A stretch of DNA of 64,000 nucleotides from NCBI GenBank assembly GCA_030141605.1, contig JAQGDQ010000182.1, positions 360,001-424,000 on the forward strand. Reading direction: 5' to 3'. Every line of letters begins with the position of its first letter. The stretch's first letter is position 1. Below are positions 14,446 through 29,700 of the stretch, in pieces. This DNA comes from Tubiluchus corallicola. Its lineage: Eukaryota > Priapulida > Priapulimorpha > Priapulimorphida > Tubiluchidae. The translations under genes were made by a program, and so were the position numbers. A model generated the notes under the pieces. It searched no databases and was not told the DNA's origin. It saw nothing but the letters and a program-made list of their open reading frames with translations.

Positions 14446-17400
14446 TAATGCAAGTGATTGTGGGCGTCATATAAATAAAAAAATATGAACAAACGAAGGA
14501 AATTCTAAATTTTTCCTTGCAGGAATTTTAATTTACTGTTCTTTTGACGCCATGACACATACGGGCTTTTGAACACATCGAAAGTAGTTTGATTCCCAAA
14601 TATGCACTGACGCACCGAATTATCGACCACAACTAGTTCTTCTTGCTATCGCAAAATTAGTTTACTGGTAATCGGTGTCTGGTGCACTATAATTATGTGG
14701 CTTTACATTTAAAAGAAAAATCTTGCGGACCAGGCAGTTTCGGATCTTGCCTATAAAAGCTCATTCAAGTTTTATTAATGTGCAAATCAAAAGCATACAT
14801 AAGTAATAGTGGGTCGGCTTTAGAGGTGAGGCAAAGTATGGGCGGCTGGGGGCAATCGCCTGGGTGGGCTCAAAATTCTTATAGGATTCAGTGGCCGTTT
14901 ATTAATAATTACTAATCCGTCATTAATAAAACAATTAACAAAAGTTTTTCAACTTTTATTGTTATGCAAAAATTACTTATAACAGATTTCCCTGCAAATT
15001 TGTAAACAAGGTTGGGAGGAGGCAGAAAAACTGTATATTGAAATAGATTCCTAAACAGGGGGAAGTGATTAAAACTGCAATATAGCCATTTTCTCCTCCG
15101 TTCTTTTTTGCATGAGAATTGACCAAACACTGTGCATAAAAAAATATATACGTAAAGCACTTTGTGGGCATCTCCGAGAGAAAGTCTCATAAATATAGCT
15201 CTTTGAAAAAAGAAATACTTGACTATAAAGACAGGAAATTAATTTTTATATTATCTCCACCAAGACAAACAACTACGAGTTAGTTCTGTGTTTCATTTTG
15301 ACAAATTATCACTTGTAACACTTCTAAAAGTACTATAGACTTTGATTATGCAAGCATATAGTTTTATAAACTGACTTCGTATGTAAATACATATAATTAT
15401 TTGCCAGTCTGTTATACCATCACCAAATTGTTAAAGAAATATAGACAAATACTTATATATTTTTGTATGTTTGCTTGTTTATCTTTGTTTTATGTCTTTA
15501 TTAATATAATCAAGCGAACATATTTCGGATTTTTCGACCTTGGCAGAGGATGGAGAAGTAACAGAGGGATAATAATAATGTTAATAATTAATGTTATGCA
15601 ATGATAAAGCATCTGCTATATGTCTGATTTGCCTGTAGATTATAATTTGCATACACGTTTTTGTAAAAATATATGTCTGCCCACCAATGACCAACAAATT
15701 TAAATTAAGAAAAATAGTACAATACGCATTATGCTGCATCACTTGCCCTGACAGCGAATGGATTTAGGCAACGAATAGATAGGTGGTCGAGTTCGATCTT
15801 ACCACTCGAGATTGCAAATCTACTCAGCAGTACTTTGATGTAATAAATTGTTCTGTATCACTGTAATGTCGTGGATGTAAGTATACCGCTACTTTGTCAG
15901 GCAATGTTTAGAAAAGCAGTTGTTTATACTTGATTTAATTTTTCTACTTCACTGAGAGAAAGCGACGTTGCAAGTTATAGATTCAGTAAGGACAGACAAA
16001 GTGTCCTTCTTCAATCTTCTCTCAATTTTTTGTAGACATCAAACAGTGAAAGTTCTTAGAGTTCTAAAGGTAGATTTGGTGCATGGATGTTGAACATTTT
16101 TTGAGGCTATGCAAGGTATTTTTGGTTTGGCAACTAGCTCTTACAAGATTTTTATTGATTCTCCTACGGCATTTCACTTGGTACGTGATCTGAGGAAATT
16201 TTAACCATTTTAATTTTGAATGAGCAGAGTGACAGCTTGAATTTCTATCTGAAAGATTTTCGCAATTGCTTGGAAAAGCTTTGGCTTAGATAGTTATTAT
16301 AAATGGCTCTTGCATATGGGCACCTTGCATTATTAAAATTAAAACCATTTACCGCATATTCAAACTAAATTCAACAGTGTGCCTAGCAAAGAGGCCAATA
16401 TTAGATTATGCAGATATCTTTTGAATGTCAATAACAAATCGAGCAAATAAACGACATTGGCAGAATGGGCCGTTTCGCGTATTAAAATAATTAAGGATAC
16501 AATCCGCTATTGGATACATGTTATTAGGCAACCTTATGATAGCTATGTATGCCAAGTGTATATTATTGAAAACCGAATCTTAGTTGAGAACTATTTCTGT
16601 TAGACTATTTTTGTTAAGTATACATCATGTGTATATGGCAGTGAACACATTTGGAATAACCACAGTTCGTTTTCACTAAAGCGACTACTTAGTAAATTAG
16701 AAGTAAATGTAGACTGATTGTACCCTATTTTGGAAAGAAGAAATCCATAATGATAACAAATCTGATGGACAAAACAAGCTGCAAACGTATGAACCTTCAA
16801 AAAACAATACCAACTAGAAACCTATTTACTTTCTAATTAGTCCAAACAAAATTTACAAAACTGAGATTTCATACATTGTGTATTGAAAGAGGGAGATGTG
16901 TTAAACCTAGAAAAATCCTGCCCGAAAATCGTACAAAATTATCGTTTAAGAAATGTAGTTGAAGGGGAATTACACTTTGTTATAAAATGCCCATAATTAC
17001 AATGATCTTAGAGGAAAATTGCATAATCTCATCAATGTAATTATACCAGAATTATTCCTTATGAGCGATGCTGATAATTTTTAATTCTTGATAGGAATAA
17101 TGATTTAGAGGTAATTAAGGCATTCATTGACTATGTTGAAAAAGTACATGATGAACAAAATAGTAGGTAATGAACATATCATTGAAAATGGAGCCTGCTG
17201 AATGACAATTTGTTTTAAGTACTAATTATTAAACTTTTCATTTAGATAACTAAAATAACTAACAGGAAGATTATTATAATATTTGTTTTATCAGTAATTG
17301 TTTTGTTTGTCTGTAGTGTCACTGTATTTCAAAATTGAAATTGTAAGTTGTCAGTTGTCCGGTGCACATCATTTGTCTCGTGCTCCGGTTGCTAATTATA

Positions 17401-17514
17401 CCAGTTAGTGTTGAATAGGGTGTGAATAGGCCGTGAGGCCAAGGCTGTACAAATTTACTTATAGTTAAAAGATACTACGTCGAACAAGGTATATGTGTTA
17501 AAACACATACATGA
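14446..17514. other. WAC 5' flank and intergenic sequence
   Basis: Should contain the WAC 5' UTR and promoter just right of 14445, possibly shared with nothing on the other side. I see no convincing exon, RNA gene or repeat with clear ends. Open frames here are short and of random composition. Confidence 0.4.
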
Positions 17515-17611
17515 ATGGCAAGGAAAAGTGCAAAAAATCCATTAAATAAAAGTCAGCTATTTCTTGCAACATGTGAAAGGTGCTTCAAAAACATAGGCAA
17601 ACGACAAATAT

Positions 17612-18137
17612 GGAAAATGAAGGACATGAGGCGGCAGAAATTGTGTTTCCTGACTTCGCACTTGTTGGTGATCCAGATGGTGAACGATATAAACAAATGC
17701 TAATTACCTTGCAAATGTAAAAGCCAAAAATGACGAAAAAGAGAGTATAAAGCCAATTCAATGCTTGGAATCAAAACTAGCTGCCAGCTACAAAAAGCAG
17801 TCAACTCTCATCGAAAAGGTTCATAAATTATCAGCAAAACTCTTGGAACTACAAAAAAGAAAGCAAAATGTAAGCAACCATGCAAGTGATAGTTCCTCCA
17901 AACTTTCCAGTCACACAGATGAAGCAAGTCTAACTTTGCTTGGGAATGGAGACACCTCCTCGTCGAAACACCTTCCATCGCAAGACAATACCTTTCAGGA
18001 AAAGGAAGCTTGCAATGCCACAATAACTGTGAATCAAAGAAGCAAAAACCATAAAACCATACATGCAACCACTCAAGTGCTAGTCCTGAGACTGTATGTA
18101 TGTATGTCTTGCTTTTTCTTGTATGTATTTTTGACAC
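17612..18137 (+). pseudogene. frameshifted coding-like fragment, unknown coiled-coil protein
   Basis: An open frame starts at the ATG near 17612 (MENEGHEAAEIVFPDF...GDPDGERYKQ). Around 17698 the coding sense switches frame and continues as ANYLANVKAKNDEKES, then a heptad-like stretch (LIEKVHKLSAKLLELQKRK) and a Ser/Thr-rich tail, to about 18120. The two halves read as one plausible soluble coiled-coil protein of about 160 residues broken by one indel. No donor or acceptor at the break explains it as an intron. I do not recognise the family. It could be a processed pseudogene, the first exon of a gene with a sequencing error, or chance, though composition argues against chance. Confidence 0.4.
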
Positions 18138-20708
18138 AATACGAAATATGAAATGAGCAGTATTTTAATTTTGATTTCATTTTCACTGACACACTGCTAG
18201 TGCTAGACCCTAAAAATCAACGTAGCGCAAGCACAGATTTGGATGAAGTACGTTATTTGCGCTGAAAATCATTATGTTGTTGATGAGTGATCGTTAATCG
18301 GTGGGCACGTTGTTGCAATGGCTACTTTTCGTATGTTTTTCTGTATTTCGCGTGTTTTCATCCGATTGGCTTGAAGGCTGAAGCTATAAAGTCTTAAATT
18401 TACTGTAAGTTTTTTCAAACTACGCTTAAAAGTACATTGTAAAAAATAGTAACACGTATATGACCGCTTTAAGTTCGACCGTGTCATTGTATTTACGACG
18501 TTCGTTGGGGTTGAATTGTAAATTGTAGTTTACTATTATATTTATAGTATTAATGTATTATTTCAGTAGTAAATGATATTGCTGAAATAGTCTTCACGTG
18601 TGCTGATTTGATATACCACGAATATTTTCATGTTGGTGCAGTTTGAGATGGAAGAATCTCGGTGATAACGCCCTTAACATCTTGTTTAATGTCAAGTCGG
18701 TATTAATATTACGTACTAACTCACTGAAATGTTTTAGTAGACCAGTTACTAACTGCTTACTATCTAATAATAAGTATATAACAATTTTAATTTCTGAAAT
18801 TATTGTTAAAGCTCATAGTCTTTATGCATTTATATTATATATATATATTATATATTTATTTATTTAACATTTTGAGAGGGGCATTTGTGTATTTTTATAG
18901 TAAAACATTTTTACAATTATTCCATTTATCCCATTCACTTTCTTGCTGAGTAACTAGGGATGGGACGAAGCTTTGTCATGCTAAAACTCACGATCCAGAT
19001 TGATGCAGATCTGATCCGATTGCGTTCAGGTTTGGTAAAAATGTGACAAAACTCAAAATTCTTTTTGATTTGGATTTTTTGTCTGTGTAGCAAATCTGTC
19101 GTTTGCTCTCATGTAAAATTATATACTCTTTTGATTATAAACCCTATATGCCTTCACCGTGTCACGATTTCCCATCAAAATTATGCACAATGCCTGACTG
19201 ATGCTGTTTCAATGGTGACATAATTCCAGAGTAGTCCTGAAGAAATTTCCCCAAATTGCCGTGTACCTCTTTGACCTGGTAGAAGCATTTGTAAGGGAGA
19301 CCCACATCACACTGTAGTGCAGTTTCTCCTCTTTCCAAAGAGCTATAAGTTTCCTTCCAAGAAACCGCCAAGCACCACTTTTTCTAGATGCTGTTCCAGC
19401 AAGAGGAAAAAATAGCCATTTTTGAAGATTTTTCACCCTCTCTTCTTAGAGCAACATACTGCTGCAATTTGTAAAAATCTTAGTTTCTGAGGTGGGACAA
19501 TTTTTCGCTCACGGCAGGTATTCAAAATGAAAGCACCCAAGCATATAAACTCATTGCAACTTTAAAGTGACTTTACTAATTACTTATCACACCTTTATTA
19601 CTAAATCCTTCCAAAAATTTTCGCAAACATTGAAATAGGCCCGACTTCACAGAAAGCTTGACCTATTCTTTAAGCTGTTTTACTGAGTTTATTAGACCAA
19701 CATCCTGTGTTTAACAAAGACTATTAATGGCCATGTCAGTTAATGCTGTAATGATCCTGAAATAAAAAATCTACTTTGGCACTATAATTATGAGATTTAG
19801 TTTCAGTCAAGTATTGAAAATTAAGTGAATTAGAGATTCACATCTGGTTCAGTTTCGTGAACGAAAAAAAAACACATAGCTGGTATAATTACACAAACTT
19901 CAAATATTTTTACACCAGACATTATATTGATTCACAATTTCTTATTAACAAGAAATTAACACTAAATTAACAAGAAAAACATGGGTACGTATATTGTAGA
20001 AATGAAGACCTTGACATTGAACGACTTCAATGGCATCCAGACGCATCACCCAAGTGGTAAAATTTTACGAAGCTAGTTTAAGCTGCCAGCCTACCATGCA
20101 GAAACAGTTTTGTTGAAAAGTTGTCTGTTTGTTTTGCCAGGCTTAGTTGTATTGCTTAGTGGTGGCGGCATTCGTTGGACAAAAATGACAAATTACAAAA
20201 AAAAAATTTTTACGGGTCGTGACTGAATATATTTAAACAAACCGAATTTTGTAAAATTTCGGCCAAATTTCAGAGAAAAATCACTGAAACAAAACTTAAC
20301 CGATTTTTGTTATACCAACGAAGCGAACAGAAAATTCCTTTCGGTTCGATAACCAAAATCCGGCTGTTTCCCGACTTTCGGTACATGTCTACTACATTTC
20401 ACATTGGGTGAAATGTTACGAAATACTTATTTAATCTCTTTCATTAGTCATACATTGGCTGTGCATTCATTGCATTAAGCACAGAAGTTTAGCTTCAGAA
20501 TTCTGATACTAAATAACATAATGTGTAACCCTGCAAACTTAGATTTTAATTACATGTCGCTGGTAAGAACGACGAAGGCTATAGTCACGACTATTTGACT
20601 GGGGTTTTATTTTATTGTGTTATTTACAGGAAAAATAGAGTTCATGCCTAATAGCAGATTTTGGGATAATTTGGTTGGCTGTCTTATCTGCTAATACACA
20701 TAACAGCA
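18138..20708. other. intergenic, repeat-like debris upstream of ERp44
   Basis: AT-rich and without a recognisable exon. An (AT)n patch is near 18835-18865. At about 19831-20391 there is a possible old DNA transposon: left TAGAGATTCACATC, right complement of TAGACATGTACCG, with interior CGGTTTCG/CCGAAATTT-like motifs typical of hAT subterminal regions. I found no matching target-site duplication, so that call is weak. The ERp44 promoter should lie near 20600-20700. Confidence 0.35.
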
Positions 20709-23700
20709 ATGTTGCCAACATTGAAATTTATAAATCCCCGTGAGCTATTTGTCTTTGTCTGCATTCTACTGGTAAGTACTTAAAGGCTCGCTAGGTGACA
20801 TTAGATCTTTGCTAGTTAGATAAATCTGTAATTTGAAGTTTAAATGCTTCTAAAACATTATATATAAACTTCATTTATTTTAAGTGGATGCAGTGGATTG
20901 AATACACACACCATACCATACACAGACCATGGATCTGTGTATTGTATTAAGACTTATAAAGTGGATTAAAACATTAAATTGCGATAACTACATTAAAAAA
21001 CTTATTATGATGATTATGGTAAATTTATGCACTCTTTGTTTTGTTGATTTTTTATGTTTCACTTTGCAGTTGAATATTTTACATCATCCTGTAAACAGTT
21101 CTACAGTGCAGCTAACACGGGCTAATTTTGACCATGTGATAAGTAAGTAACTACAAAGCAAAGTGGAATTAACAATTGTGGTTTACAATACTCAGACCAT
21201 GCTTTTATGTATTTCATAGCCTGACTGAATGTAATCGGTATAACTTATTGTGAAGCTGAGAGTAGGAATAACTTAGCTGATTATTCTGTATTTATGATTT
21301 GGATTCAGTTAAGCTAAGCTTTTTCAGGTAAAGACTAGTGGTTAAAAGTAATAGATTTTAAAAACCATTTGTAACAACGATTTGTTTCTGCAGTCACATT
21401 TACATGAAGAAAGCTGCGTACTTGTTTTAAATGTTAGAATATTATAAATTTAAATAACTCTGTTCAAATAAATGTATTGAAAAAACATGAAAAGCATGCT
21501 AAATCTTTATTTTTTTTAATTAGCTGTGTCATTTATTTCAATGTACCAAGGCTGGCTTCCTTCATTCTATTTTTATTGTTTCTGTCATATAATATTTGTC
21601 ATAATGACATATTTTAACTGTCACTCGAAGACAATTTGCTAAAAAGCTTATTGGTATATTCAGTACATCTGAGTCTTCTATGTACATAAACTACTTTTCA
21701 TCATCATTAATATAATCGTCTTCCGAGCAATACTAATTGAGCTAGTCCTCATACATACAAGGAATTTATTTTCTATTTTATGTATTGTAGAAAATGGGAA
21801 TAAAGGCGAAATAGGGTCCGCTTTTGCAGTATATCCAATGGCTACAGATAAAATGACAATTTTTTATTCATACATATGTTAAAACTATTTAAAAGTAAAG
21901 AATCTCCAGGCGCAAGCACAGTTATGATGATCTTATACATAAAATGGCACTATAAATTAGTATATAAAAGCAATAGGCTAACATGGTTATAGTTCATCAA
22001 AAAGGTCATATTTATTTAACTAAATATAAATTAAGTACACTGTATAAAACATTATAAACGGTAATAGGGTATGGAGAGAACCATTTTTTCTAACTGATAA
22101 TCTCATTGCATGTTTTGACTTTAAATAAAGTTAAAATAAAGCAATAAATTGAAATTAGCTAATTTCTTGCTAGAAATTGACATAGACTAGTAGCACTAAG
22201 AACTTGATAATTTAGATTAAGCATTCGAAATGTTTATGACTGAGTTGGCAATTGAGAATTTTGAAACATTTTATCTTGAAAGCAGTTTGAAGTTGTGATC
22301 TCACAATTGGTTGGTTGAAACATAATGAAAAAGTCTTCAAAATTTAGGTAATCAGGCAACTATGAAATCTTATCATTCATTAATGAACTCAAACACAAAA
22401 AACAGCTAACTTCTTAAGCACAAACAAATCATGTTCTGCTTAATACCATTAAGTTTGATCGAAATATTAAATGAAATATTAAAAACATTGAATTCGTAAT
22501 CTTATAGTTCTCGTTGCCTTTTTTCAGAAAATACAGAGATAGTATTTGTCAACTTTTATGCTGACTGGTGTCGTTTTAGTCAAATACTAAATCCACTTTT
22601 CGAAGAAGCGGCAAAGAAGCTGCTGAGTGAAGAACAGGTAATTGGTTCATTGGGTAATTAGCAAGGACAATTATGTAAATGATCGAACTCATCCCAGTTA
22701 TTTGAGAGCATAGAAGTGGATACATCTAATGGCTACAACTGTTTTGCCCCATAGCAATAATTAGTTTCACATTTCCACCAAGTAACCAAGGTTCTTGTAA
22801 ACAAAATTGCAGTAATTCGTCAGATGGATTACAGATGTTTGACAGACTGTTTAGTTGATTTTTTTCTATTTTTAATATTGATTTCATTGTGTTTTTTATT
22901 ACGATTACAGGATGCACACCATAGAGCCATTTTTGGGCGAGTAAACTGTGATGAACAAAGTAAGAATACACTAGTTTAAGTGCACTAGTTTAGTTTGACA
23001 GATACATTTTGAGAGGATCCTGTAATTTATTAATTTTGTAAATTAGCTAATTATTTTTTTAATTCGCTGCACTGACAGGTTTGTTTGAATACAAATTTGC
23101 ATTTACAAATATAAAATTACATTTACAGTTAAAAAGGCATGAACTGCAAACATGATCCTAAAGCATTCATACTGGCTGCAGCTTCTTTCTTACTAATCAA
23201 GTTTGCCAAATAATCATATAAGCGCATGTGCTGATCACTTTAATATTTGTAAACTATAGTGGATTTAAACTATGCTTAAGATTTGAAAAGAGCCAGCCAG
23301 AGACTATTTGTTTCAACAAATTATCTAACATAGCCAATTTTTTGATTATAAGTGCTTCAAGATGTTTGATTAAAACTACTATGCTAAAATTATTATGCAT
23401 TAGAGGTTATACATTTAGTAAGTGTCTTCTAGTTGACTTTATCAGTTCTATGCTGCTGCTTTTATAAGTGTTGAAAGTCATTGGAACTATTTCAACACAA
23501 ACATGTAACTTGTTTGTCAATTGTAACTTTTACATTTCTGTTTTTAGCTGATGTCTGCACACAAAATCACATATCAAAATATCCAACGTTAAAACTGTAC
23601 AGAATGGGCACGATGGCAAAGCGGGAATATCGAGGTCAAAGGTCAATCGATGCACTGGCAGATCACATAAAGAAACAGTTAGAAGATCCAATTAAGGAGT

Positions 23701-26700
23701 TTGGAGATATGAAAGAGTTGGATAGCCTCGATGTAAGTAACATTTTTGTAGATTCGTTGATAGCTTAAGTAAAGTAAACGTTATTAAGTCAGTAAGTTTA
23801 TGCAGACACATAGTATTCAGGCAGGAAATATTACTGCTACTTCATTTGATTAAGGATTAAAAATTCGCTTATTGTAGCCATGCATATTATTAAACGACGT
23901 TTAAATTACACTTTAAATTATCTTGATATCAAAATCTTAAGGTTTCCTTTTTCGTGTTTTCATTGCAAGGCTTATACATGCACTCAGCATACTTTTAGTG
24001 TCTTGCCAAGATTTAATGGTAACCCTATTCAGTCATAGCTATAATAAATCGCCCGAATTTGAATATTTACCTTTTCAAATTTTTGTAATAAATTACCAAG
24101 AGTGTACTGCCGATTATGGGGATAAGTTTCATTTGACAGATAATTACTTGTTTGTTATAAGTGAATTTGGAGATTAAAGGTAGAGGGTAGAAGAGGTCAG
24201 CATCATATTAAAATTAAAATGGCTAATAGAACCAAACTTAGTAGTTAGTGCAATTTACTAGGAAAACTTCTGTTTAACTTGCATGCACATGAAAACTGAA
24301 ACATCATGCACTATGCACAATGCTATTATCTTTAAACTCAGTAATACTGTTCATCTTGAGGTTCTGTGTACCCAGTATGGAGATGAAAATCCTAAAATCG
24401 AGGTTCATTTTAACACATATGTTGACAAATTGGGATTCTATTGTATCTGTTACTCGAATATTTTGACACTTGCATTTTCTAAAATTACTGCAAATTAATG
24501 AGTGCTAATTTATAATTTAACTGATTTATCTATAGGAATTGCATACTTTCTTTTTCAGGAAAATAAAAGAACTATAGTTGGGTATTTTAAGGAGAAGTCT
24601 TCTCCGACATACAACACGTTTAGACGTGTTGCAACTGTGCTTCGCGACGATTGTGATTTCTTTGCTGGGTTTGGGTAAATAAGCATTATCCATTTTGTAA
24701 CAGATATTTATCATTCATTAGCATAAATATAAGAGATAGTTTAATTGATTTCTGATACTACTGAGCCACTTTTGTGTAGCACCTTTGTACTGGATTCTTT
24801 TGTTGCACCAGCTGCATCACATTATAGATCAAGTTGGACATCTTGCTGAAATTTTGCTTTAGTTCAATAAAAATGTTGAGCGTATTTAGCATTAGTGTAA
24901 CTTCAACATATACAAGGTGTTCCACTCGGAAGGAAAAAGCTCTATGCACAGTAGTGAATACAGATCATTGTACTTTTTGCAAATAATTCTTTGAATTATG
25001 TGTAGGGATGTAACTTGTAAGTGAACTTCTTATTTATATTTTTTCTTGTTAGATCAAATAGAGTACCCATGTATTGATATCACTGTGAAAATGCACTAAT
25101 TTGACAAACGTGGCCTGATATCTTTTTACAGTGAAACATTTTTAAGTAAGAAATGAGTTGTGCTGCTTGAACGACAGTCGCACATTATTCCGGGTACATC
25201 CAAATCACTATTATTTTCTTTAAATGGAACACTGAACTAGCAATAGCATACAGTGGAAGCAGCTTGTGCATTTTATTATAAAACTTGCACCTTGAAATGC
25301 ATTGCCGTATTTAAAATCAGATTCTGTTTTTAGGGAAGTAACTAAAGCTGAGAGAGTGGGTAGCGATAATATTGTGTACCGACCACCAAGAGTAAGTAAC
25401 ACATGAAAAGTGATATTACTCTTTCATTGTTTGAACCAAATAAAATGAAAAGTGTGAGATGAGCAATCTTGTGGTTTATTACTATGTTGTTTGTTAAAAG
25501 ATTCATTGTGGAATATTATAGCAGAACCTTAAATAAGTGCAGTCAACAGACAGCAGAAGTTTCGATCTTTGAATATTCTTTCACAAGAAATGGTTTGATG
25601 GGACAAATTCGGTGAATGGCTTGCAAAAGACAGAGAAAAATCAGCACTTGGTTTTTGTAAACAAACATTTCAAACCCGGAATCCATTCAATATATAAGCA
25701 ATTTGTTGATATGTTTTTTCTGGTAAAATGTAGTTTACTAGTAAAGTACATGTATCTCAAAACTTTTGAATTTCTGTTCTTTCAAACTTCTTAGAAGTCC
25801 TCAAGGAAAACGTAATATCTATCTTATTTCATGTTTAAATTTTATAATAATAACACAGTGCTGTTTACTTGTATTTAAAATAGAGGAAAAAACAAAATTA
25901 TAAGTAGCATACATTATTGATGATAGCTGTTTAATTTTGATGCAGTTTACAGTATAACTTGAATTTTGCTTGCTTAACTTGTTTTGCAACCAATTAGCGA
26001 ATGACCATTGTTTTGTTATATTTAGCTTGTTAGCTAATGGCATCTCTAGAATAGAGTAACACATGAGAAGTGATACTTTTTTTTCGTTGTTTGGACCAAG
26101 TAAAATGAAAAGTGTGAGATGTGTTATCTTGTGATTGCATTAATTACTTTGTTGCTTATTCGATGAAATTATTCGATGAGCTTTAAGTTGTGCTATTCAG
26201 TCTGCAGCATGCTAGTGCATACAGTCTGATAAGTAGACTTGCTTGCCTTCCTGTCTGAATTTGCAGCTTTTGATCACTGGTTTATTTTGATTTCTTATAG
26301 CATGGAAACGAAATGGTGTATGTTGGGCCACTGATAAACTTTGATAATTTAATAGCTTGGGCAACTGACAAGTGCAATCCACTTGTGAGAGAAATCACAT
26401 TTGAAAACGCTGAGGTGAGAAAAATTTCAGCTCCTAACAGCTTCTTGAAGAACATTTATGTCTTAAATTGTCATTGTGTTGTTCGAATAATGTCGGTGAC
26501 TGTTAATTCTTGTGACTTTTCTATGCTGCTTAAATTTGTTTACACTTGTAAAAAATTTTGTTGCACAGGAAATGACAGAGGAAGGATTACCGTTCATGAT
26601 CTTATTTCATGATCCTAATGATACAGCAATAGTAGAAGAATATAATAAGGTCGTATCAAGGGAATTGCTTCTTGATCGAAGTAAGTGGTCCTGTAATAAG

Positions 26701-29700
26701 TTTTTTCACAGTTCCAGTGATTAATGATGATCATAAAAAGGTCAAAGGTTAAGTGTACCAGACAGCGCATTTACACTTGACAGTGCTTTGCAGTCGTGCT
26801 ATTGTAATAGTAACATTTTTAACACCCAAGTAGAACCTTACCTAGTTCGTGCTACTAAATCACTCTACGCACAGACTAATGCCTAATTAAGTAAAGGCTA
26901 TGTTAAGCAACTGAAGTAACTGAACTGATGCAGCAAACGTGTTTGCTTTACCCACTTGTCACGTGATAGTTGTAGTTAACACGCTTTGCCGTGGTACACT
27001 TAACCTTTGAACTGCAATGACTGTGCGTGCACTCAACGAACTGTGAAAAGGCTGATTGTCTTAGATCTTAATCCATTAGGCTTAAGTCTCATAAGTTTGG
27101 TAGCATTGTGAATGTGTACAATTTTACCCAATCAGTGACAAATGACAAAAGTTTTATGTAAATTTGCTCCCATTCTGATGCTTCTATCATGTGTGATAAT
27201 AAACAGCTACAGATCTCTTTTGTGAATTTGTAACAGTACTCAAAGAATGCAAAGATTATGTAGCTATAACAAAGTTATATATCTTGAGTATTTTTTATTG
27301 AAGCTGAGTAACAGGGTCCATTCAAATATATTTGTTTTCACTATTTGTGTTTTTTATCAGCAAAGAAATGATCTCTTATTATAAACAATTGTGATTAATG
27401 AACACTTGTTTAGTTTACGGATAGGAATTTGTAAAATGAAGTAAGGACAAGTAAATAAACTTTGAGATTAGAAACAGTCACTAAAAGTAGCTGTTTAGAT
27501 GGAATTTTTTTGAATTAAATCTGACTGTACCTCCATCATTACATTAATTGCTTTCAAAGTCACTCATTAATTTAGTGCTTGCGGTTTGCAATTTATAATA
27601 AGCACTCCTAGAATTATTCATTTACAATGAAAGACGCAATGTCAGAAATTGCTGAAATGTGAATTGTTTGAGAAGTTTGCTTAACATAACAGTTTATTAA
27701 TTTGTTTAGTATTGCAAAACATTTTTGGATGAAGCTTCTTTGTAACTAGAAGTATGTACTTGACTAATAAACTAATTTATTTTCAGTTGGAAATTGATGT
27801 TTGAGGTAAATAGCATTTTCGTAGGTAAAAATAGTGAAACTATTTTCGGTATTATGTAATAGAATTTCTTGTGTTTAGATACCGTAAATTTTGTTACGGC
27901 AGACGGTAACAAGTTTTCACACCCACTTCACCATCTTGGTAAGACTTCAAAAGATCTACCATTGATAGCAATTGACAGTTTCCGACACATGTACCTCTTT
28001 CCTGACATCAAAGAACTCAGGTAAGGAAATGATCGAGTTTTTAGCCAGGTGTTAGGACAGAAATCATCAAAACTTGTATTTCCATTTTAACAGCAGGCGG
28101 CAATCTTGTTGTTTTCAAATATTTTTGAAGTAGTCAAGCTCAGTGGACTTCATGAAGTGTGGGTTTATGCATAACTGTTAACAAAAAACTCTGCATTTCT
28201 GAAAAAGTAGTTTTTGAAGCAATTTCTCACGATCATGTGGCAAGCACACTGTAACGTGGTAACAGAATGTGTTGCACATACCATGTATTGTTCTTGTGTG
28301 GCGTTGAAATTTGAAACATTCGAACATTAATGATTTGTGTGTTGCTTCTGCATATGATGAACAAAGAAATTTAAGTGCTAAAAGAATATAATATAGCTGG
28401 TTGTTAAAAAGCTGGAGCATGTTAACTCAGAGGATTTGATTATGTGCAATGTATCTTTGGCTGTCGTCATTTGTTTGCACTTTAGAAAATGTTACAGTAA
28501 CCCAATCCATTTTTGTAGGTGTACTGAGCACTTCGTTTAGCACTGTGTATACGATTTAACCTTTTGTTATAATACTGAACATTGTTTGTTAATGTGTGGC
28601 TTCTGTGTACATTTATATAGTATGTAACAAATAACAATTAAACTCCGGGGAAAAAACTTGGCAGATTAATGTTTTGTATTCATTTAGTATTCCAGGTCGA
28701 CTGAAGCAATTTGTAGCTGATTTACATTCAGGGAAATTACATCGCGAATTCCATCATGGGCCAGATCCGACTCAAGCGCCGCAAAGCAAGGTGATAAATA
28801 AGTTCCCAGTTTTTTACTGCATGCCTTATAAAATAAGTAATCATTTTGGAAAAGTTTTGTTTGATTTGTGCGTCTTAGGTTGCATGCTACGTTAAAAAAG
28901 GACATACTAAAATCACGTATCAGAAAAGAAGCACAGTCTGCGTATGAGAGTGCTGATCCTTGTGTGTTAGTTTTGCATTTTGTTGCACTTATGCGTGTGT
29001 CATAAAGAGAACATGCTACAGTCAAGTCCCAGTAAAGGTCCAAAATATTTTTTATATTAAGGGTGCTATTGTGCTATCCATTGCATACATTTTTGCTAAC
29101 TCATCATAAGTTATTTCTAATGCAAAATGAAATTAGTCAACGTCTGGAGGCTTTCAGAGTTTTCTCTTGATTAGTGAATATAACTTAAGCTTGTTTAATG
29201 TCTGTTTCCATAAGTACGAGCCACAAAATTATATCAGTATGTTGTCAGTTAGTTTAGAAGTAAGTCTTACAAGTAAGAGGGTTAGTGGTGCCAGCGAGTT
29301 TGTCAAGTGTCGCTTTCTACTGGTTTGGTATTACTTTGGATACCTGTAAACGAGGCCTAATTGTTTACAATAGGAAGACAAAGGCTTTTTGGAAATCAAG
29401 AGTGTCTGTGTTCGCATGGCTTTTAAGTCTATGCAGCTGACTCATTACCTCAACAATAGGCTTAGCTCTGATACTGCATGTACAACAGGCAACAGGTGAA
29501 GAGTGTCTAATTGGGACGGGCCACAGCAGAAGCAGAAATCATACTACAAGTGTTTCTTAATATTAAACTAATATTACCGGGGCTTTGGGAAAACGTCTGA
29601 CAAAACTGGGTTTTGTAATAATGAGTTCTGTAGTAAACGTATGTGGTTACATAGGTTCTGTTATAACCTCGGCAAGGAGATAATAAAAGCATCGTACTAC

